Positions 24,864 through 34,063 of a stretch of 64,000 nt of DNA are shown here, piece by piece. Below the pieces are notes generated by a model. The model searched no databases. It saw only the letters and a list, made by a program, of their open reading frames with translations, and was not told the DNA's origin. Each line of letters begins with the position of its first letter. The stretch's first letter is position 1. The position numbers and the translations under genes were made by a program. Origin of the DNA: Kocuria flava (GTDB lineage: Bacteria > Actinomycetota > Actinomycetes > Actinomycetales > Micrococcaceae). The stretch is taken from positions 186,001 through 250,000 of the forward strand of contig NZ_CP013254.1 of the NCBI RefSeq assembly GCF_001482365.1. Direction: 5' to 3'.

Positions 24864-25859
24864 ATGCAGCGCTTCGCTCTGATCGGCGCCGGATTCATCG
24901 GCTCCGTCCACGCCCAGAGTCTCGCAGCCCACCCCGGAGTGGATCTCCGCTGCGTCTACGATCTCGACCCCGCCCGGGCAGCACATGTCTCCGCGGCCCA
25001 CGGCGCCCGCCCCGCCCGCTCCCTGGAGGAGGCCTTCGATCCTGCTCAGGTGGACGCCGTGTTCATCGCGTCCTCGACCGACACCCACGCCGCGCACCTC
25101 CGCCGCGCCGCCGACGCCGGGATCGCCGCCCTCGTCGAGAAGCCGATCGACCTCGACCTCGCCCACGCCAAAGACGTCGTCGCCCATGTCGAGGCCGCCG
25201 GCATTCCCGCGATGGTGGACTTCAACCGGCGCTTCGACCGCGACCACGCCTCCCTCAAGCGCGTGGTCGACTCCGGGGAGCTCGGGGAGATCGCGCTCGT
25301 CCAGCTCACCTCCCGCGGCCCGTCGCTGCCGCCGATCGAGTACCTGAAGGTCTCGGGTGGGCAGATGCGCGATCAGACCGTGCACTTCTTCGACCTCGCC
25401 CGCTGGCTCACCGGCGCCGACCCGGTCGAAGTGCACGTGATGGGCTCAGCACTGTCCGATCCCCAAGTCGCCGACATCGGCGACGTCGACACCTCTATCG
25501 CGACCCTGCGCCTGCCCGGCGGGGCCCTGGTGCAGATCGACAGCGTGCGCCACACCGGCTACGGCTACGACGAACGCCTCGAAGTGCTCGGATCGGCCGG
25601 CATGGCCGAATCCGGCCGCATGCGCGCCGGCAACCTCACCCGCTTCGCCGGCCCCACCGCCACGAGCGAGGGCCTGCACCCCGGGTGGTTCGAGCGGGTC
25701 CAGCCCACCTACGCCGCCGCACTGGCGGCGTTCGTGACAGCCCTCGAGGAGAACACGCCCCCACCCGTCACCCTGCGCGACGGACTGCGCGCCCAGGCCA
25801 TCGCCGAGGCCGCCACCCTCTCACTGCGCACCGGACAGCCACAGACGATCACCTACTGA
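24864..25859 (+). CDS. Gfo/Idh/MocA oxidoreductase, inositol 2-dehydrogenase-like
   Basis: 331 residues. It has an N-terminal Rossmann domain (FALIGAGFIGSVHAQSL), the family EKP motif (ALVEKPIDLD) and a C-terminal domain with GGQMRDQTVHFFDLARWL, which carries the catalytic-type Asp/His. It resembles IolG-type myo-inositol 2-dehydrogenases. GAGGAAA lies just before ATG 24864, 8 bp after the isomerase stop. Third-base GC is clearly lower than in the hpa genes. NAD(P)-dependent oxidation of a cyclitol or sugar is inferred. Confidence 0.82.
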   Translation: MQRFALIGAGFIGSVHAQSLAAHPGVDLRCVYDLDPARAAHVSAAHGARPARSLEEAFDPAQVDAVFIASSTDTHAAHLRRAADAGIAALVEKPIDLDLAHAKDVVAHVEAAGIPAMVDFNRRFDRDHASLKRVVDSGELGEIALVQLTSRGPSLPPIEYLKVSGGQMRDQTVHFFDLARWLTGADPVEVHVMGSALSDPQVADIGDVDTSIATLRLPGGALVQIDSVRHTGYGYDERLEVLGSAGMAESGRMRAGNLTRFAGPTATSEGLHPGWFERVQPTYAAALAAFVTALEENTPPPVTLRDGLRAQAIAEAATLSLRTGQPQTITY

Positions 25860-25956
25860 GCGACAGCAAGAAGCGCGCTGGCACTCTGCGCTACCGGTGG
25901 ACAGCACGAGTCAGCACCCGAAAAACGCCCTCACGCGGCGCGATCCGCCCATATCC

Positions 25957-25971
25957 GGCCATATGTAAAGC
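25957..25971 (+). repeat. 15-bp direct repeat, left copy
   Basis: GGCCATATGTAAAGC occurs here and again at 36132-36146 in the same orientation, with a related TATC just before both. The pair bracket the IS, urease, nickel permease and NCS1 genes. The 25860-26088 stretch around it has no gene. Confidence 0.7.
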
Positions 25972-26096
25972 ACAGGAGATTGATTCACTTATGTGATCAC
26001 TGTCCATGGCCGAATCAGCAACCGGTCGGCCCGTCCAAGACCACAGCAGCCTCAGAGCCCAAGGAGCGCGGTCCGCAACGACGACATGGTGAAACC

Positions 26097-27586
26097 GGTC
26101 CTTCGGATTTAAGCGGGGGCGGCGCTGTTTCGCCAGGGCCGGTGGCCACCGGCGGCGAGCAGTGCTCGTAGCCGATAGTTGTCGAAGTTCCGGAACCCTC
26201 GGGCGACCCGTCGCATCGTCTCGATCACCCCGTTCACGGCTTCGACGGGCCCGTTCGAGGCTCCGGCGGTGTCGAAATAGGCCAGAATCGCCGCCCTCCA
26301 CCGCCGTAGCGTTCTTCCGAGCCGGGCGATTTCCGGGATCGGGCAGGACGGGAACGAGGCGAGGACCTCGGCCACGAGCCGGCGCCCTTGCTCGGGGCGA
26401 GCATGGTAGACGGCTCGGAGCTTCTGATAGCAGTGCCAGGCCACAGTGACCTCGTGGTGCGGGTCCCCGGCCACCAGCTTCGCGTTCAGACGGGTGATCT
26501 GCTTGGGCGTGAGATGCTCGGCGCCGATCTGCAGGGTGCGCCGGATGCCGTAGAGCGGGTCCCCTGCCCTGCCGCGGTGGCCCAGGGTGTCCTGCTGCAC
26601 GCGGCGACGCACCTCATCGACGACCTGCCCGCCGAGCTTGACCACATGGAACGCGTCGAGCACCGTGATCGCCTCCGGCAACTCGTCGCGGATCGCGTTG
26701 GCGTAGCCGTGGAACGGGTCCAGTGTGGCCGTGCGAATCCCGCTCGTGAACCCCAGGCCCTGGGTGGTGAGCCAGTCGGCGTAGACGGTTCCGGTGCGGC
26801 CCTTCACCAGGTCGAGCAGTCGCGCTCTGGGGCGGCCGTTCTCGTCGCGGGAGTGGTCCACGATCCCGGTGATGAGCCCGGTCCCGGGTGGACCCACATG
26901 GGACCAGACGTGCTCATCAACCCCCAGTGCGTCCACCCCTGCCAGCCGATCGGGCCGCTCGAGGGCTTCCTCGATCAGCGGCTTGGCGGCGTCCCACAGG
27001 GTGTGCCAGTCCACCCCAAGCATCTCGGCCAGGGCCGAGACGGCGATGTCGTGGGAACGCAGCTGCGCCACGGCCCAGGTGATGGCCCGGCGAGTCAGTT
27101 TCGCCCGCGGGGAGGCCAGCTCGTGGACCTCGCTGAACGTCATCACCTCGCAGGCGTCCTCCGGGCACCGGTAGATCCGCTTGCGCCAGAGCAGACGCAC
27201 CGGCGCCCCGAAGCAGGGCAGATCGTGGACGAGGACCGACCGGCGACCCTTGGAAGCGGCTACGACCCCACACTGCGGGCATCCGGTCGGGCCCGGGGCG
27301 GTGGCCACGCCCAGCAGCAGCCCGTCCTCGGTCCTCACGACGGACTCGACGTGGATGCCGTCCACGCCCAGCATCGCGTCCGCGCGGACGCACCACCGCT
27401 CGGTGCAAGCAGACACGGCAAGGTCAGGGTCGGTACTCTCAGGCATGTCGGGGCTTTCTTCGGACGGGTTTGCTTGGTCGCTTCCCATCCAAGGAAGCCC
27501 TGACGCCTACCCGGTTCCCGACACGCCGAGAGCCCTGCTCACGGTGACGAGCCCAGCCCCCTCACCCCGCTCAAATCCGAAGGGCC
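26097..27586 (-). mobile_element. ISL3-family insertion sequence, 1490 bp, complete
   Basis: Ends are imperfect inverted repeats: GGTCCTTCGGATTTAAGCGG inward from 26097, and GGCCCTTCGGATTTGAGCGG inward from 27586. An exact 8-bp target duplication, GTGAAACC, flanks it at 26089-26096 and 27587-27594, the size expected for ISL3. It carries one transposase gene on the minus strand and is inserted in the non-coding gap between the inositol gene and ureD. Confidence 0.93.
26109..27488 (-). CDS. ISL3 family transposase
   Basis: 459 residues if translated from 27488; 27446 (MPESTDP) is an alternative. It has the N-terminal zinc-finger-like segment (GCPQCG, then CPEDACE), a helix-turn-helix region and a DDE-type core: GVDEHVW, TLDPFHGYANAI and ASNGPVEAVNGVIE. 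About 80 consecutive residues from FTSGIRTATL are identical to the transposase at 49981-51324, although N-termini and terminal repeats differ. The gene appears intact. Confidence 0.92.
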   Translation of the reverse strand: MGSDQANPSEESPDMPESTDPDLAVSACTERWCVRADAMLGVDGIHVESVVRTEDGLLLGVATAPGPTGCPQCGVVAASKGRRSVLVHDLPCFGAPVRLLWRKRIYRCPEDACEVMTFSEVHELASPRAKLTRRAITWAVAQLRSHDIAVSALAEMLGVDWHTLWDAAKPLIEEALERPDRLAGVDALGVDEHVWSHVGPPGTGLITGIVDHSRDENGRPRARLLDLVKGRTGTVYADWLTTQGLGFTSGIRTATLDPFHGYANAIRDELPEAITVLDAFHVVKLGGQVVDEVRRRVQQDTLGHRGRAGDPLYGIRRTLQIGAEHLTPKQITRLNAKLVAGDPHHEVTVAWHCYQKLRAVYHARPEQGRRLVAEVLASFPSCPIPEIARLGRTLRRWRAAILAYFDTAGASNGPVEAVNGVIETMRRVARGFRNFDNYRLRALLAAGGHRPWRNSAAPA

Positions 27587-27746
27587 GTGAAACCTCCGGT
27601 CGACATTTCCCGGAGCAGGAAAGGGAACACGACCTGTCCGGGAAAGCGGAAACAGGCCAGTCGCAATCTACCGCTGCAGCAATATGTATAAACGGCTGAA
27701 TTCTTGGGCCCCACTTTTGTCCTTCGCGGGTTTAGACAGAATTCGA

Positions 27747-28619
27747 TCAGTACTTGCGCAGGTCTACCCGCGGCTGTCCCGTCCACTCCGACCGCAGGAG
27801 CGCGGAGATGTCGTGGAGCAGCTCGGTCAGCTCGTCCGAACCAGGACCGAGGGCTCGTACGATGAGGCCTGGCACGGGTAACGGTGAGACGCCGCAGCGC
27901 AGTCCCGGCATCCGGCTCTCGGCCGTGGTGAGCCGAGTGTGAACCCGTTCGATGAGCCCCCGATCCGCGCGAGGGTCCACGACCAGCAGGGAGCCGAGAT
28001 GGCTATGGCCTTCCAGGAAGCCGAGCTCGGCCACGGCGTCTTCTCCTGGGCGCAAACGGAGGTTGTCGAGAACCACCGTGTGCCCGCCCATCACGACTTC
28101 GGTGCGCAGTACGACGCTGCGGTACCGGAAAGAAGTCCCGTCGGGTGCCCAGCCGGGGGTGACCACCTCGCCCGCCATGAAGCAGGCCGTGGGATCCATC
28201 TTGACCATGGTGTGCTGAACGTAGTCGGCGTTCGCGTAGGCGATGAGCTGGTCCGGCAGGTACTCGAGTACCGCGTCCGGGCCGAGCGTGAACCGCACGT
28301 CCTGCCGGGCCGGGGCGACCGGGGTGCGGTAGACCTTGGTCGCGGACTGGGTGGTGACCAGGGCGGTGCCGGCGGCCTCCACCGCGACGTCCAGCTCGTA
28401 GTGGTCCCCGCCGAGGTAGCCTCCGCCGGGATTGACGACGACGAAGCACGGCTGTCCTGACCCGTCCAGGTGGTGCGGGCGCAGCACGCGCAGGGCACCG
28501 GTGTGGAACTGGTGGACGGCCACGGTCCGCTCTCCGCGAGGTGCGAGGATCAGCTCGAGCCGGCCGGTCGGGGCCGCGGTTGGTGGCGCGGCTGACCCAC
28601 CGGCCGCGGTGACGGTCAC
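27747..28619 (-). CDS. ureD: Urease accessory protein UreD
   Basis: 290 residues, UreD/UreH family: scaffold for the UreFG complex during nickel insertion into urease. Family segments include NPGGGYLGGDHYELDV, TTQSATKVYRTP and YLPDQLIAYANADYVQ. The GTG start at 28619 overlaps the ureG stop by 4 bp (GTGA), so the two are coupled; an upstream ATG would run 42 bp into ureG. It is the last gene of the ureABCEFGD operon. An ISL3 element ends 160 bp further on. Confidence 0.92.
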   Translation of the reverse strand: MTVTAAGGSAAPPTAAPTGRLELILAPRGERTVAVHQFHTGALRVLRPHHLDGSGQPCFVVVNPGGGYLGGDHYELDVAVEAAGTALVTTQSATKVYRTPVAPARQDVRFTLGPDAVLEYLPDQLIAYANADYVQHTMVKMDPTACFMAGEVVTPGWAPDGTSFRYRSVVLRTEVVMGGHTVVLDNLRLRPGEDAVAELGFLEGHSHLGSLLVVDPRADRGLIERVHTRLTTAESRMPGLRCGVSPLPVPGLIVRALGPGSDELTELLHDISALLRSEWTGQPRVDLRKY

Positions 28620-29272
28620 TGGGCCATGTCCAGCATCAGGACGTCGTGGCGGATCCACTCGAGAATCCGATCGAGGCCCTCGTCTGTGCGCAGGTTCGTG
28701 AAGCAGAACGGCCGGTCCTTGCGGAACACCGCGGAGTCCGCGGCCATGACGTCGAGGTCAGCGCCGACGTGCGGGGCGAGGTCGGTTTTGTTGATCACGA
28801 ACAGGTCGGATTTGATCATGCCCTGCCCGGCCTTCCGGGGAATCTTTTCGCCCTGGGCCACGTCGATGATGTAGATCGAGAAGTCGACCAGCTCGGGGCT
28901 GAACGTGGCGGAGAGGTTGTCCCCGCCGGACTCGACGAACACGATCTGCAGGTCCGGGTGCTCCCGGCACAGCTGCTCGATCGCGGCCTCGTTCATGGAG
29001 GTGTCTTCACGGATCGCGGTGTGCGGGCAGCCGCCGGTCTCGATGCCCACGATCCGGTCCAGGGGCAGCACGCCGTTGCGGGCGAGGATCTTGGCGTCCT
29101 CGATCGTGTAGATGTCGTTGGTGATCGCGGCCATCGAGACCTCGTCGATCAGCGCCCGGGTGACCCGCTCCACGAGCTGGGTCTTGCCGGCGCCCACGGG
29201 CCCGCCCACCCCGATACGCACCGGTCCGCGGCCGGTCGGTGTGGAGGAGGTGATGGTGGGGACTGTGGTCAT
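28616..29272 (-). CDS. ureG: Urease accessory GTPase UreG
   Basis: 218 residues, SIMIBI-class GTPase that drives nickel delivery to apo-urease. The P-loop GGPVGAGKTQL, the metal-binding Cys-Pro-His (ETGGCPHTAIRED), ESGGDNL and the NKTD guanine motif are all intact. AGGAGCT precedes ATG 29272. It lies between ureF (36-bp gap) and ureD (4-bp overlap). Confidence 0.95.
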   Translation of the reverse strand: MTTVPTITSSTPTGRGPVRIGVGGPVGAGKTQLVERVTRALIDEVSMAAITNDIYTIEDAKILARNGVLPLDRIVGIETGGCPHTAIREDTSMNEAAIEQLCREHPDLQIVFVESGGDNLSATFSPELVDFSIYIIDVAQGEKIPRKAGQGMIKSDLFVINKTDLAPHVGADLDVMAADSAVFRKDRPFCFTNLRTDEGLDRILEWIRHDVLMLDMAQ

Positions 29273-29308
29273 GGAGAGCTCCTGGGTCGGTGTTGTCGGT
29301 CGGGTGGG

Positions 29309-30028
29309 TCAGGACATGAACATGCGGGCCCGCTGCCAGGCGTGACGCATCTGAGCGATCTCCAGGCCGGGGCTGGTCGCCCCGAACTCGTCGTCGGACA
29401 TGCACCCGATCCGCTCGACGCCGCGGGCGACGTCGTCGTGCAGGGCACGCAGGACACGCTGGCCCGCGTTCTGGCCGATGGGGATGCCTCGCACGGCGTT
29501 CTGGGTCAGGGAGGTCACGGTCGAGAACAGGTATGCACCGGCCAGCTGCTCCCAGGCCACGCCCAGCTCGGTGCCCACGAGGGCGAAAGCCACGGCCGGG
29601 TTGCCCCGGCTCGTTCCCGCCCGCAGCCGGTTCGCGTAGCTCAGCAGCCGCGGGGAGGGAAAGTTCTCCGCCCCGATCTCGGTCATCCGCTGTCCCATCG
29701 CAGCCGCGGCGTCGCGCACCTGGACGGGCAGGGCCTGGGCGGCCAGCAGGTCGTCGGCGCGCCACACGGCCTCGTCGTCGGGCGCCGTGGCGACCGCTCG
29801 GACGGCCCAGCCCTCAGCGGGCACCACTTGGTGGTGCAGGCAGTGGCGTATCCAGGCCAGGAAACTCGGTTCGTCGTGGACCGTGCCCTCGTCGATGTAG
29901 GTCTCGAGGCCCAGGGAATGGGCGAACATGCCTGTGGGCAGCGCGGAGTCGCACAGTTGCAGGACGGCGAGCATCCCGGCGGTTCCCGCGGTGCTGCCCG
30001 AGATGCGCTCAGTGGGTGTGCTCTGCAT
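29309..30028 (-). CDS. ureF: Urease accessory protein UreF
   Basis: 239 residues, all-helical UreF, which couples UreG GTP hydrolysis to urease activation. Typical segments are LLQLCDSALPTG-like (LAVLQLCDSALPTGMFAHSLGLE), SRGNPAVAFALVG and SLTQNAVRGIPIGQ. ATG 30028 overlaps the ureE stop by 20 bp, which decides this start and implies coupling. Confidence 0.92.
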   Translation of the reverse strand: MQSTPTERISGSTAGTAGMLAVLQLCDSALPTGMFAHSLGLETYIDEGTVHDEPSFLAWIRHCLHHQVVPAEGWAVRAVATAPDDEAVWRADDLLAAQALPVQVRDAAAAMGQRMTEIGAENFPSPRLLSYANRLRAGTSRGNPAVAFALVGTELGVAWEQLAGAYLFSTVTSLTQNAVRGIPIGQNAGQRVLRALHDDVARGVERIGCMSDDEFGATSPGLEIAQMRHAWQRARMFMS

Positions 30029-30497
30029 GGCGGAACGGGGCCTCCATCTGCCGTTCGACGCGCGCGTAGCGGACTCCGGCCCTCTCCAGGAAGGCTTCGG
30101 CCGTGTGGTCGTACTGGACCAGCAGAAGACCATCGTGTTCCGGCAGCTCCGGGATCTCGGTTTCGGGACCCAGGAACTGGGCGGGCAGGTGCCGGTTGCC
30201 CAGGGAGTGCGCCACGAAACCCATCTGCTCGATCGTGGCCGGGGCGACAACCAGGACGTCGGTGGGCAGGGAGGAGATCACCACGGCGTTGGCGCCCTCC
30301 CGGTGCAAGATGTCCCCGTCCCTGAGCTCCTGCCGCTGCGCGAGACGGATCCCCACCTCGGTGCCGTGGTCGGTCACGACCCGTTGGACGCGCTTGCGCA
30401 ACGCGGTCCCGGACAGGGCGATCCGCTCCAGGTGCAGACCGGAGCGCTCCTGCTCGGTCAGCTCGGCCAGGTTGCCGATCACGGTGTCGACGATCAC
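30009..30497 (-). CDS. ureE: Urease accessory nickel metallochaperone UreE
   Basis: 162 residues: N-terminal peptide-binding domain and C-terminal metal-binding domain (AHSLGNRHLPAQFLG with the conserved nickel-site His). The C-terminus has three His (FRHAEHTH) but lacks the long poly-His tail of some UreE proteins, so nickel storage capacity is probably small. AAAGGAA precedes the GTG start at 30497. Confidence 0.92.
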   Translation of the reverse strand: MIVDTVIGNLAELTEQERSGLHLERIALSGTALRKRVQRVVTDHGTEVGIRLAQRQELRDGDILHREGANAVVISSLPTDVLVVAPATIEQMGFVAHSLGNRHLPAQFLGPETEIPELPEHDGLLLVQYDHTAEAFLERAGVRYARVERQMEAPFRHAEHTH

Positions 30498-30539
30498 GGG
30501 GCGATTCCTTTCGAAGTGTTCTCAGGGGTCGGGACAGGA

Positions 30540-32252
30540 TCAGAACAGGAAGTAGCGCTGGGCCATGGCCAGCTCCTCGGCGGGCTCGCAGGTGGCGAGG
30601 ACCCCGTCCACCCGAACCTCGTAGGTCTGCGGGTCCACCTCGATCACCGGCGTCGCGTGGTTGTGCCGCATGTCCTTCTTGGACAGCCCGCGGATCCCAC
30701 CCACCGGCAGGACACGCTTGCGCAGCCCCAGCCGCTCACCGACGCCAGCCTCGACGGCGGCACCGGACATGAAGGTGATGGAGTTCGCGTGCGGGGCGGT
30801 GCCCTTGGCCCCGAAGGCGTCGCGCATCAGCTGGGGCTGGGGGGTGGGGATCGAGGCGTTGGGGTCGCCCATCAGGGAGTGCACGATCTGCCCGCCCTTG
30901 AGTACCGCGTGCGGCTTCACCCCGAAGAACACTGGGTCCCACAGCACGAGATCGGCGAACTTGCCGGTCTCGACCGAGCCCACGACGTCGGCGATCCCGT
31001 GGGCGATCGCGGGGTTGATCGTGTACTTGGCCACGTAGCGCCTCAACCGGGCGTTGTCCCCGCGGCCCGTCTCCTCCGGCAGAGGGCCGGTACGCCGCTT
31101 CATCTGGTCGGCCAGCTGCCAGGTGCGCAGCACCACCTCGCCCACGCGGCCCATCGCCTGGGAGTCCGAGGACGTCATGGAGAAGACACCGAGATCGTGC
31201 AGGACGTCCTCGGCGGCGATCGTCTCAGGCCGGATCCGGGAGTCGGCGAAGGCCACGTCCTCGGGGATGTCCGGGTTGAGGTGGTGGCAAACCATGAGCA
31301 TGTCCAGGTGCTCCTCGGCCGTGTTGCGCGTGTAGGGCAGCGTGGGGTTCGTGGAGGAGGGCAGGACGTGGGAGAGGGAAGCGATGCGGATGATGTCCGG
31401 GGCGTGGCCGCCTCCGGCGCCCTCGGTGTGGAACGTGTGGATCACCCGGCCCGCGATGGCGGCCATCGTGTCCTCGAGGAACCCGCACTCGTTGAGGGTG
31501 TCGGTGTGAATGGCCACCTGCACGTCGAACTCGTCGGCGACGGACAGCGCGGTGTCAATCGCCGAGGTCGTGGCACCCCAGTCCTCGTGGATCTTCAGGC
31601 CTGCGGCCCCAGCTCGGATCTGCTCCGCCAGCGGTTCGCGGGCGGAGGCGTGGCCCTTGCCGAGCAGGCCGAAGTTCATGGGGTAATCGTCGAGTGCCCG
31701 GAACATCCGATCCAGGTGCCACGCTCCGGGAGTGATCGTGGTGGCGTTGGAGCCCTCGGCCGGGCCCGTGCCACCGCCGAACATCGTGGTGATCCCCGAG
31801 GACAGGGCGGTGCCGATCTGGTCGGCGCCGATGAAGTGGATGTGGGAGTCGACGCCGCCTGCGGTGAGGATACGCCCCTCGCCGGCGATCACCTCGGTGG
31901 AGGCCCCGATCAGGATGTCGACGCCGTCCATGATGTCCGGGTTGCCGGCTTTGCCGATCGCGCTGATGTGCCCGTCCCGCAGGCCCACATCCGCCTTGTA
32001 GATCCCTGAGGCGTCCAGGACCACGGCGTTGGTGATCACGGTGTCCACCACGCCGTCGTCCCGGGTGAGCCGGCCGTTGTGGCCCATGCCGTCCCGGATC
32101 ACCTTGCCGCCGCCGAAGACCGCCTCGTCTCCGGGGACCGTGAGGTCGCGCTCCACCTCGAGGAACAACTCGGTGTCAGCCAGACGCACCAGGTCTCCGG
32201 TGGTAGGCCCGTAGAGGCTCGTGTACTGGGCGCGGGACATCTCGTGGCTCAT
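30540..32252 (-). CDS. ureC: Urease alpha subunit UreC
   Basis: 570 residues, the catalytic subunit hydrolysing urea to ammonia and CO2. All active-site residues are present with an offset of 3 from the Klebsiella enzyme: nickel ligands His137, His139, carbamylated Lys220, His249, His275 and Asp363, flap Cys322 and catalytic His323 (VCHHLNPDIPEDV). ATG 32252 overlaps the ureB stop by 4 bp (ATGA). It is intact and full length. Confidence 0.97.
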   Translation of the reverse strand: MSHEMSRAQYTSLYGPTTGDLVRLADTELFLEVERDLTVPGDEAVFGGGKVIRDGMGHNGRLTRDDGVVDTVITNAVVLDASGIYKADVGLRDGHISAIGKAGNPDIMDGVDILIGASTEVIAGEGRILTAGGVDSHIHFIGADQIGTALSSGITTMFGGGTGPAEGSNATTITPGAWHLDRMFRALDDYPMNFGLLGKGHASAREPLAEQIRAGAAGLKIHEDWGATTSAIDTALSVADEFDVQVAIHTDTLNECGFLEDTMAAIAGRVIHTFHTEGAGGGHAPDIIRIASLSHVLPSSTNPTLPYTRNTAEEHLDMLMVCHHLNPDIPEDVAFADSRIRPETIAAEDVLHDLGVFSMTSSDSQAMGRVGEVVLRTWQLADQMKRRTGPLPEETGRGDNARLRRYVAKYTINPAIAHGIADVVGSVETGKFADLVLWDPVFFGVKPHAVLKGGQIVHSLMGDPNASIPTPQPQLMRDAFGAKGTAPHANSITFMSGAAVEAGVGERLGLRKRVLPVGGIRGLSKKDMRHNHATPVIEVDPQTYEVRVDGVLATCEPAEELAMAQRYFLF

Positions 32253-32605
32253 GCCTGCTCCCCTTCGGGCGCCGGGGCGGTGGATGCCCCAGCGGGCGGG
32301 TCCAGGGGACCGTTCACCCGGTTCGCCAGGCCGTGCACCTCGCGGCGCCCGGCCAGGCCCACGAGGCGCACCCGCTTGCGGTCGCCGGGCTCGAACCGCA
32401 CCGCAGTGCCCGCCGGGATGTCGAGGCGGAAACCATGGGCGGTGTCCCGGTCGAACTCCAGCTGCGGGTTGACCTCGGCGAAGTGGAAGTGAGAGCCCAC
32501 CTGCACAGGGCGGTCGCCGCGGTTGACCACGTCGACCTGCACGGTGGGCCGGCCCGCGTTGATCACCACCGGATCAGGTCCAAGGACGTACTCTCCAGGG
32601 ATCAC
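32249..32605 (-). CDS. ureB: Urease beta subunit UreB
   Basis: 118 residues with the usual start IPGEYVLGPDPVVINAGRP, plus VGSHFHFAEVNPQLEFDR and RFEPGDRKRVRLV. GTG 32605 is chosen because GAGGAG lies 6 nt upstream and it matches the normal UreB length; the frame continues upstream only as noise. The C-terminal ~20 residues are Pro/Ala-rich. It is coupled to ureC. Confidence 0.95.
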   Translation of the reverse strand: MIPGEYVLGPDPVVINAGRPTVQVDVVNRGDRPVQVGSHFHFAEVNPQLEFDRDTAHGFRLDIPAGTAVRFEPGDRKRVRLVGLAGRREVHGLANRVNGPLDPPAGASTAPAPEGEQA

Positions 32606-32633
32606 AGCAGCTCCTCGTCTCGACGCGGTTGGG

Positions 32634-32936
32634 TCAGCGGATGGGGTCATGCACGGTGACGAGCTTGGTGCCGTCCGGGAAGGTTGCCTCGATCTGAACG
32701 GAGTGAACCATCTCGGGCACCCCCTCCATGACGTCTTCACGGGACAGCAAAGTGGAACCCCACGACATGAGCTCGGCCACGGTTCGGCCGTCCCGGGCGC
32801 CTTCGAGCAGCTCCGCGGTGATCAGGGCAACGGCCTCCGGGTGGTTGAGCTTCAGCCCCCGCTCCCGGCGGCGGCGAGCCAGGTCCCCGGCGACGACGAT
32901 CAACAGCTTCTCCTGCTCACGGGGTGTCAGGTGCAC
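32634..32936 (-). CDS. ureA: Urease gamma subunit UreA
   Basis: 100 residues, full-length UreA: MHLTPREQEKLLIVVAGDLA, RRRERGLKLNHPEAVALI and VMEGVPEMVHSVQIEATFPDG. AAGGA precedes GTG 32936. The separate gamma, beta and alpha subunits are the normal bacterial arrangement. The nickel permease gene ends 31 bp upstream, so it is probably in the same transcript. Confidence 0.96.
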   Translation of the reverse strand: MHLTPREQEKLLIVVAGDLARRRRERGLKLNHPEAVALITAELLEGARDGRTVAELMSWGSTLLSREDVMEGVPEMVHSVQIEATFPDGTKLVTVHDPIR

Positions 32937-32967
32937 GGTTGTCCTTCAGGTGGTGGGAGCGGTGGGA

Positions 32968-33921
32968 TCAAGCGGGGCAAGTTGCCGCACGAGAGCGAGA
33001 CGAGCGGAGTGTCACCAGCAGCAGCAGCCACGCCGAGGCACCCGTCAGCGCCCATCCCAGAACCCCGACCGGAGCGGTCGGCCACCCCGTGGACTCCCCG
33101 TATCCGGCCAGGACGCTACCGGCGAAGGGATGGGTTCCGGAGGTGTCGACGAAGGAGTAGGCCATCGCCACGGACTCCAGTCCGTCGGGGGCGGAGGAGG
33201 CCACACCGGACAGGACAGCGGCGCAGACCAATCCCGCGCCGACCAGGCCCAGGACCCCGCGCGGCTGCGCCGACCCGACAAAAGCGCGCTCATCAGCGGC
33301 GGCCAGACCCGGAGCCAGCGCCATGACAAAGGCCAGGACCGACACGGAAATCACTGCCTCCCCGACCCCGATCAAGGCGTGGACGCCGAGCATGGATCCC
33401 AGGAGATCACCGGCCGGCACCGACGTAGCGCCGCCGAGGAGATAGAGCCCGCAGAACACCAGCGCAGCCGCCGGCACCGAGATCAGCGCGCCCAGTCCCG
33501 CACCGAGCAACGGCGACGGTCGTGCGGCCACACGGTCGACCAGGCCCATGACGGCGGCCGTGCAGCCGACCCCCAGGAGAGCCATGAGCGCCACGTTCGT
33601 GCCCAGCGCGGTGAGCCCGCCGTCGGCGAAGACCAGGCACTGGACGACCAGCACCATCGTGACCGAGAGGATCCCCCGCCACGGTCCCAACAGGGCCGCG
33701 GCCAGGGCAGCGCCCATGAGGTGACCGCTGGTGCCCGGCAGCACCGCGTAGTTGACCATCTGGGCCGCGAAGACGAATCCAGTCACCGCTGCACCGAAGG
33801 TGAGGTCGTGCCGGGACCTCTCGCCGCCGGCCCGCCACGCCGCGACTGCGACGCTGGTGGCGGCGACCGCCGCTGTCGTCAAAGACACTGCGGGATCAAG
33901 AAGATGATCAGGAACGTGCAC
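32968..33921 (-). CDS. NikMN/CbiMN-type nickel (cobalt) permease
   Basis: 317 residues, about eight hydrophobic helices. The N-terminus MHVPDHLLDP matches the metal-loop start of NikM/CbiM (His2 is a metal ligand). Later SSAPDGLESVAMA is the PDGLE motif of NikN/CbiN, so M and N components are fused. It lies directly upstream of ureA. No NikQ/CbiQ or ATPase gene is nearby; MN components alone can show some basal transport in this family, or the ECF module is elsewhere. Nickel rather than cobalt is inferred from the urease context. Confidence 0.87.
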   Translation of the reverse strand: MHVPDHLLDPAVSLTTAAVAATSVAVAAWRAGGERSRHDLTFGAAVTGFVFAAQMVNYAVLPGTSGHLMGAALAAALLGPWRGILSVTMVLVVQCLVFADGGLTALGTNVALMALLGVGCTAAVMGLVDRVAARPSPLLGAGLGALISVPAAALVFCGLYLLGGATSVPAGDLLGSMLGVHALIGVGEAVISVSVLAFVMALAPGLAAADERAFVGSAQPRGVLGLVGAGLVCAAVLSGVASSAPDGLESVAMAYSFVDTSGTHPFAGSVLAGYGESTGWPTAPVGVLGWALTGASAWLLLLVTLRSSRSRAATCPA

Positions 33922-34022
33922 GGGAATCAGCCGCCTTCCGGAAGGACCGTCTTGCGGGCTGGTGACGCGACCCGCACTGCCGGAAGCATGACAAGGCCGT
34001 ATTACGGGTCTGTGTCGTCAGC

Positions 34023-34038
34023 GTTTTCTCGATGTATC
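34023..34038 (-). promoter_or_regulatory. GlnR-like half-box upstream of the nickel permease-urease operon
   Basis: On the minus strand this reads GATAC-N6-AAAAC, close to the actinobacterial GlnR pattern GTnAC-N6-GAAAC. A related site, 35938-35953, precedes the NCS1 gene. The match is degenerate. Confidence 0.3.
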
Positions 34039-34063
34039 ACGCCGTGCGTCGGGTCACAGACCG

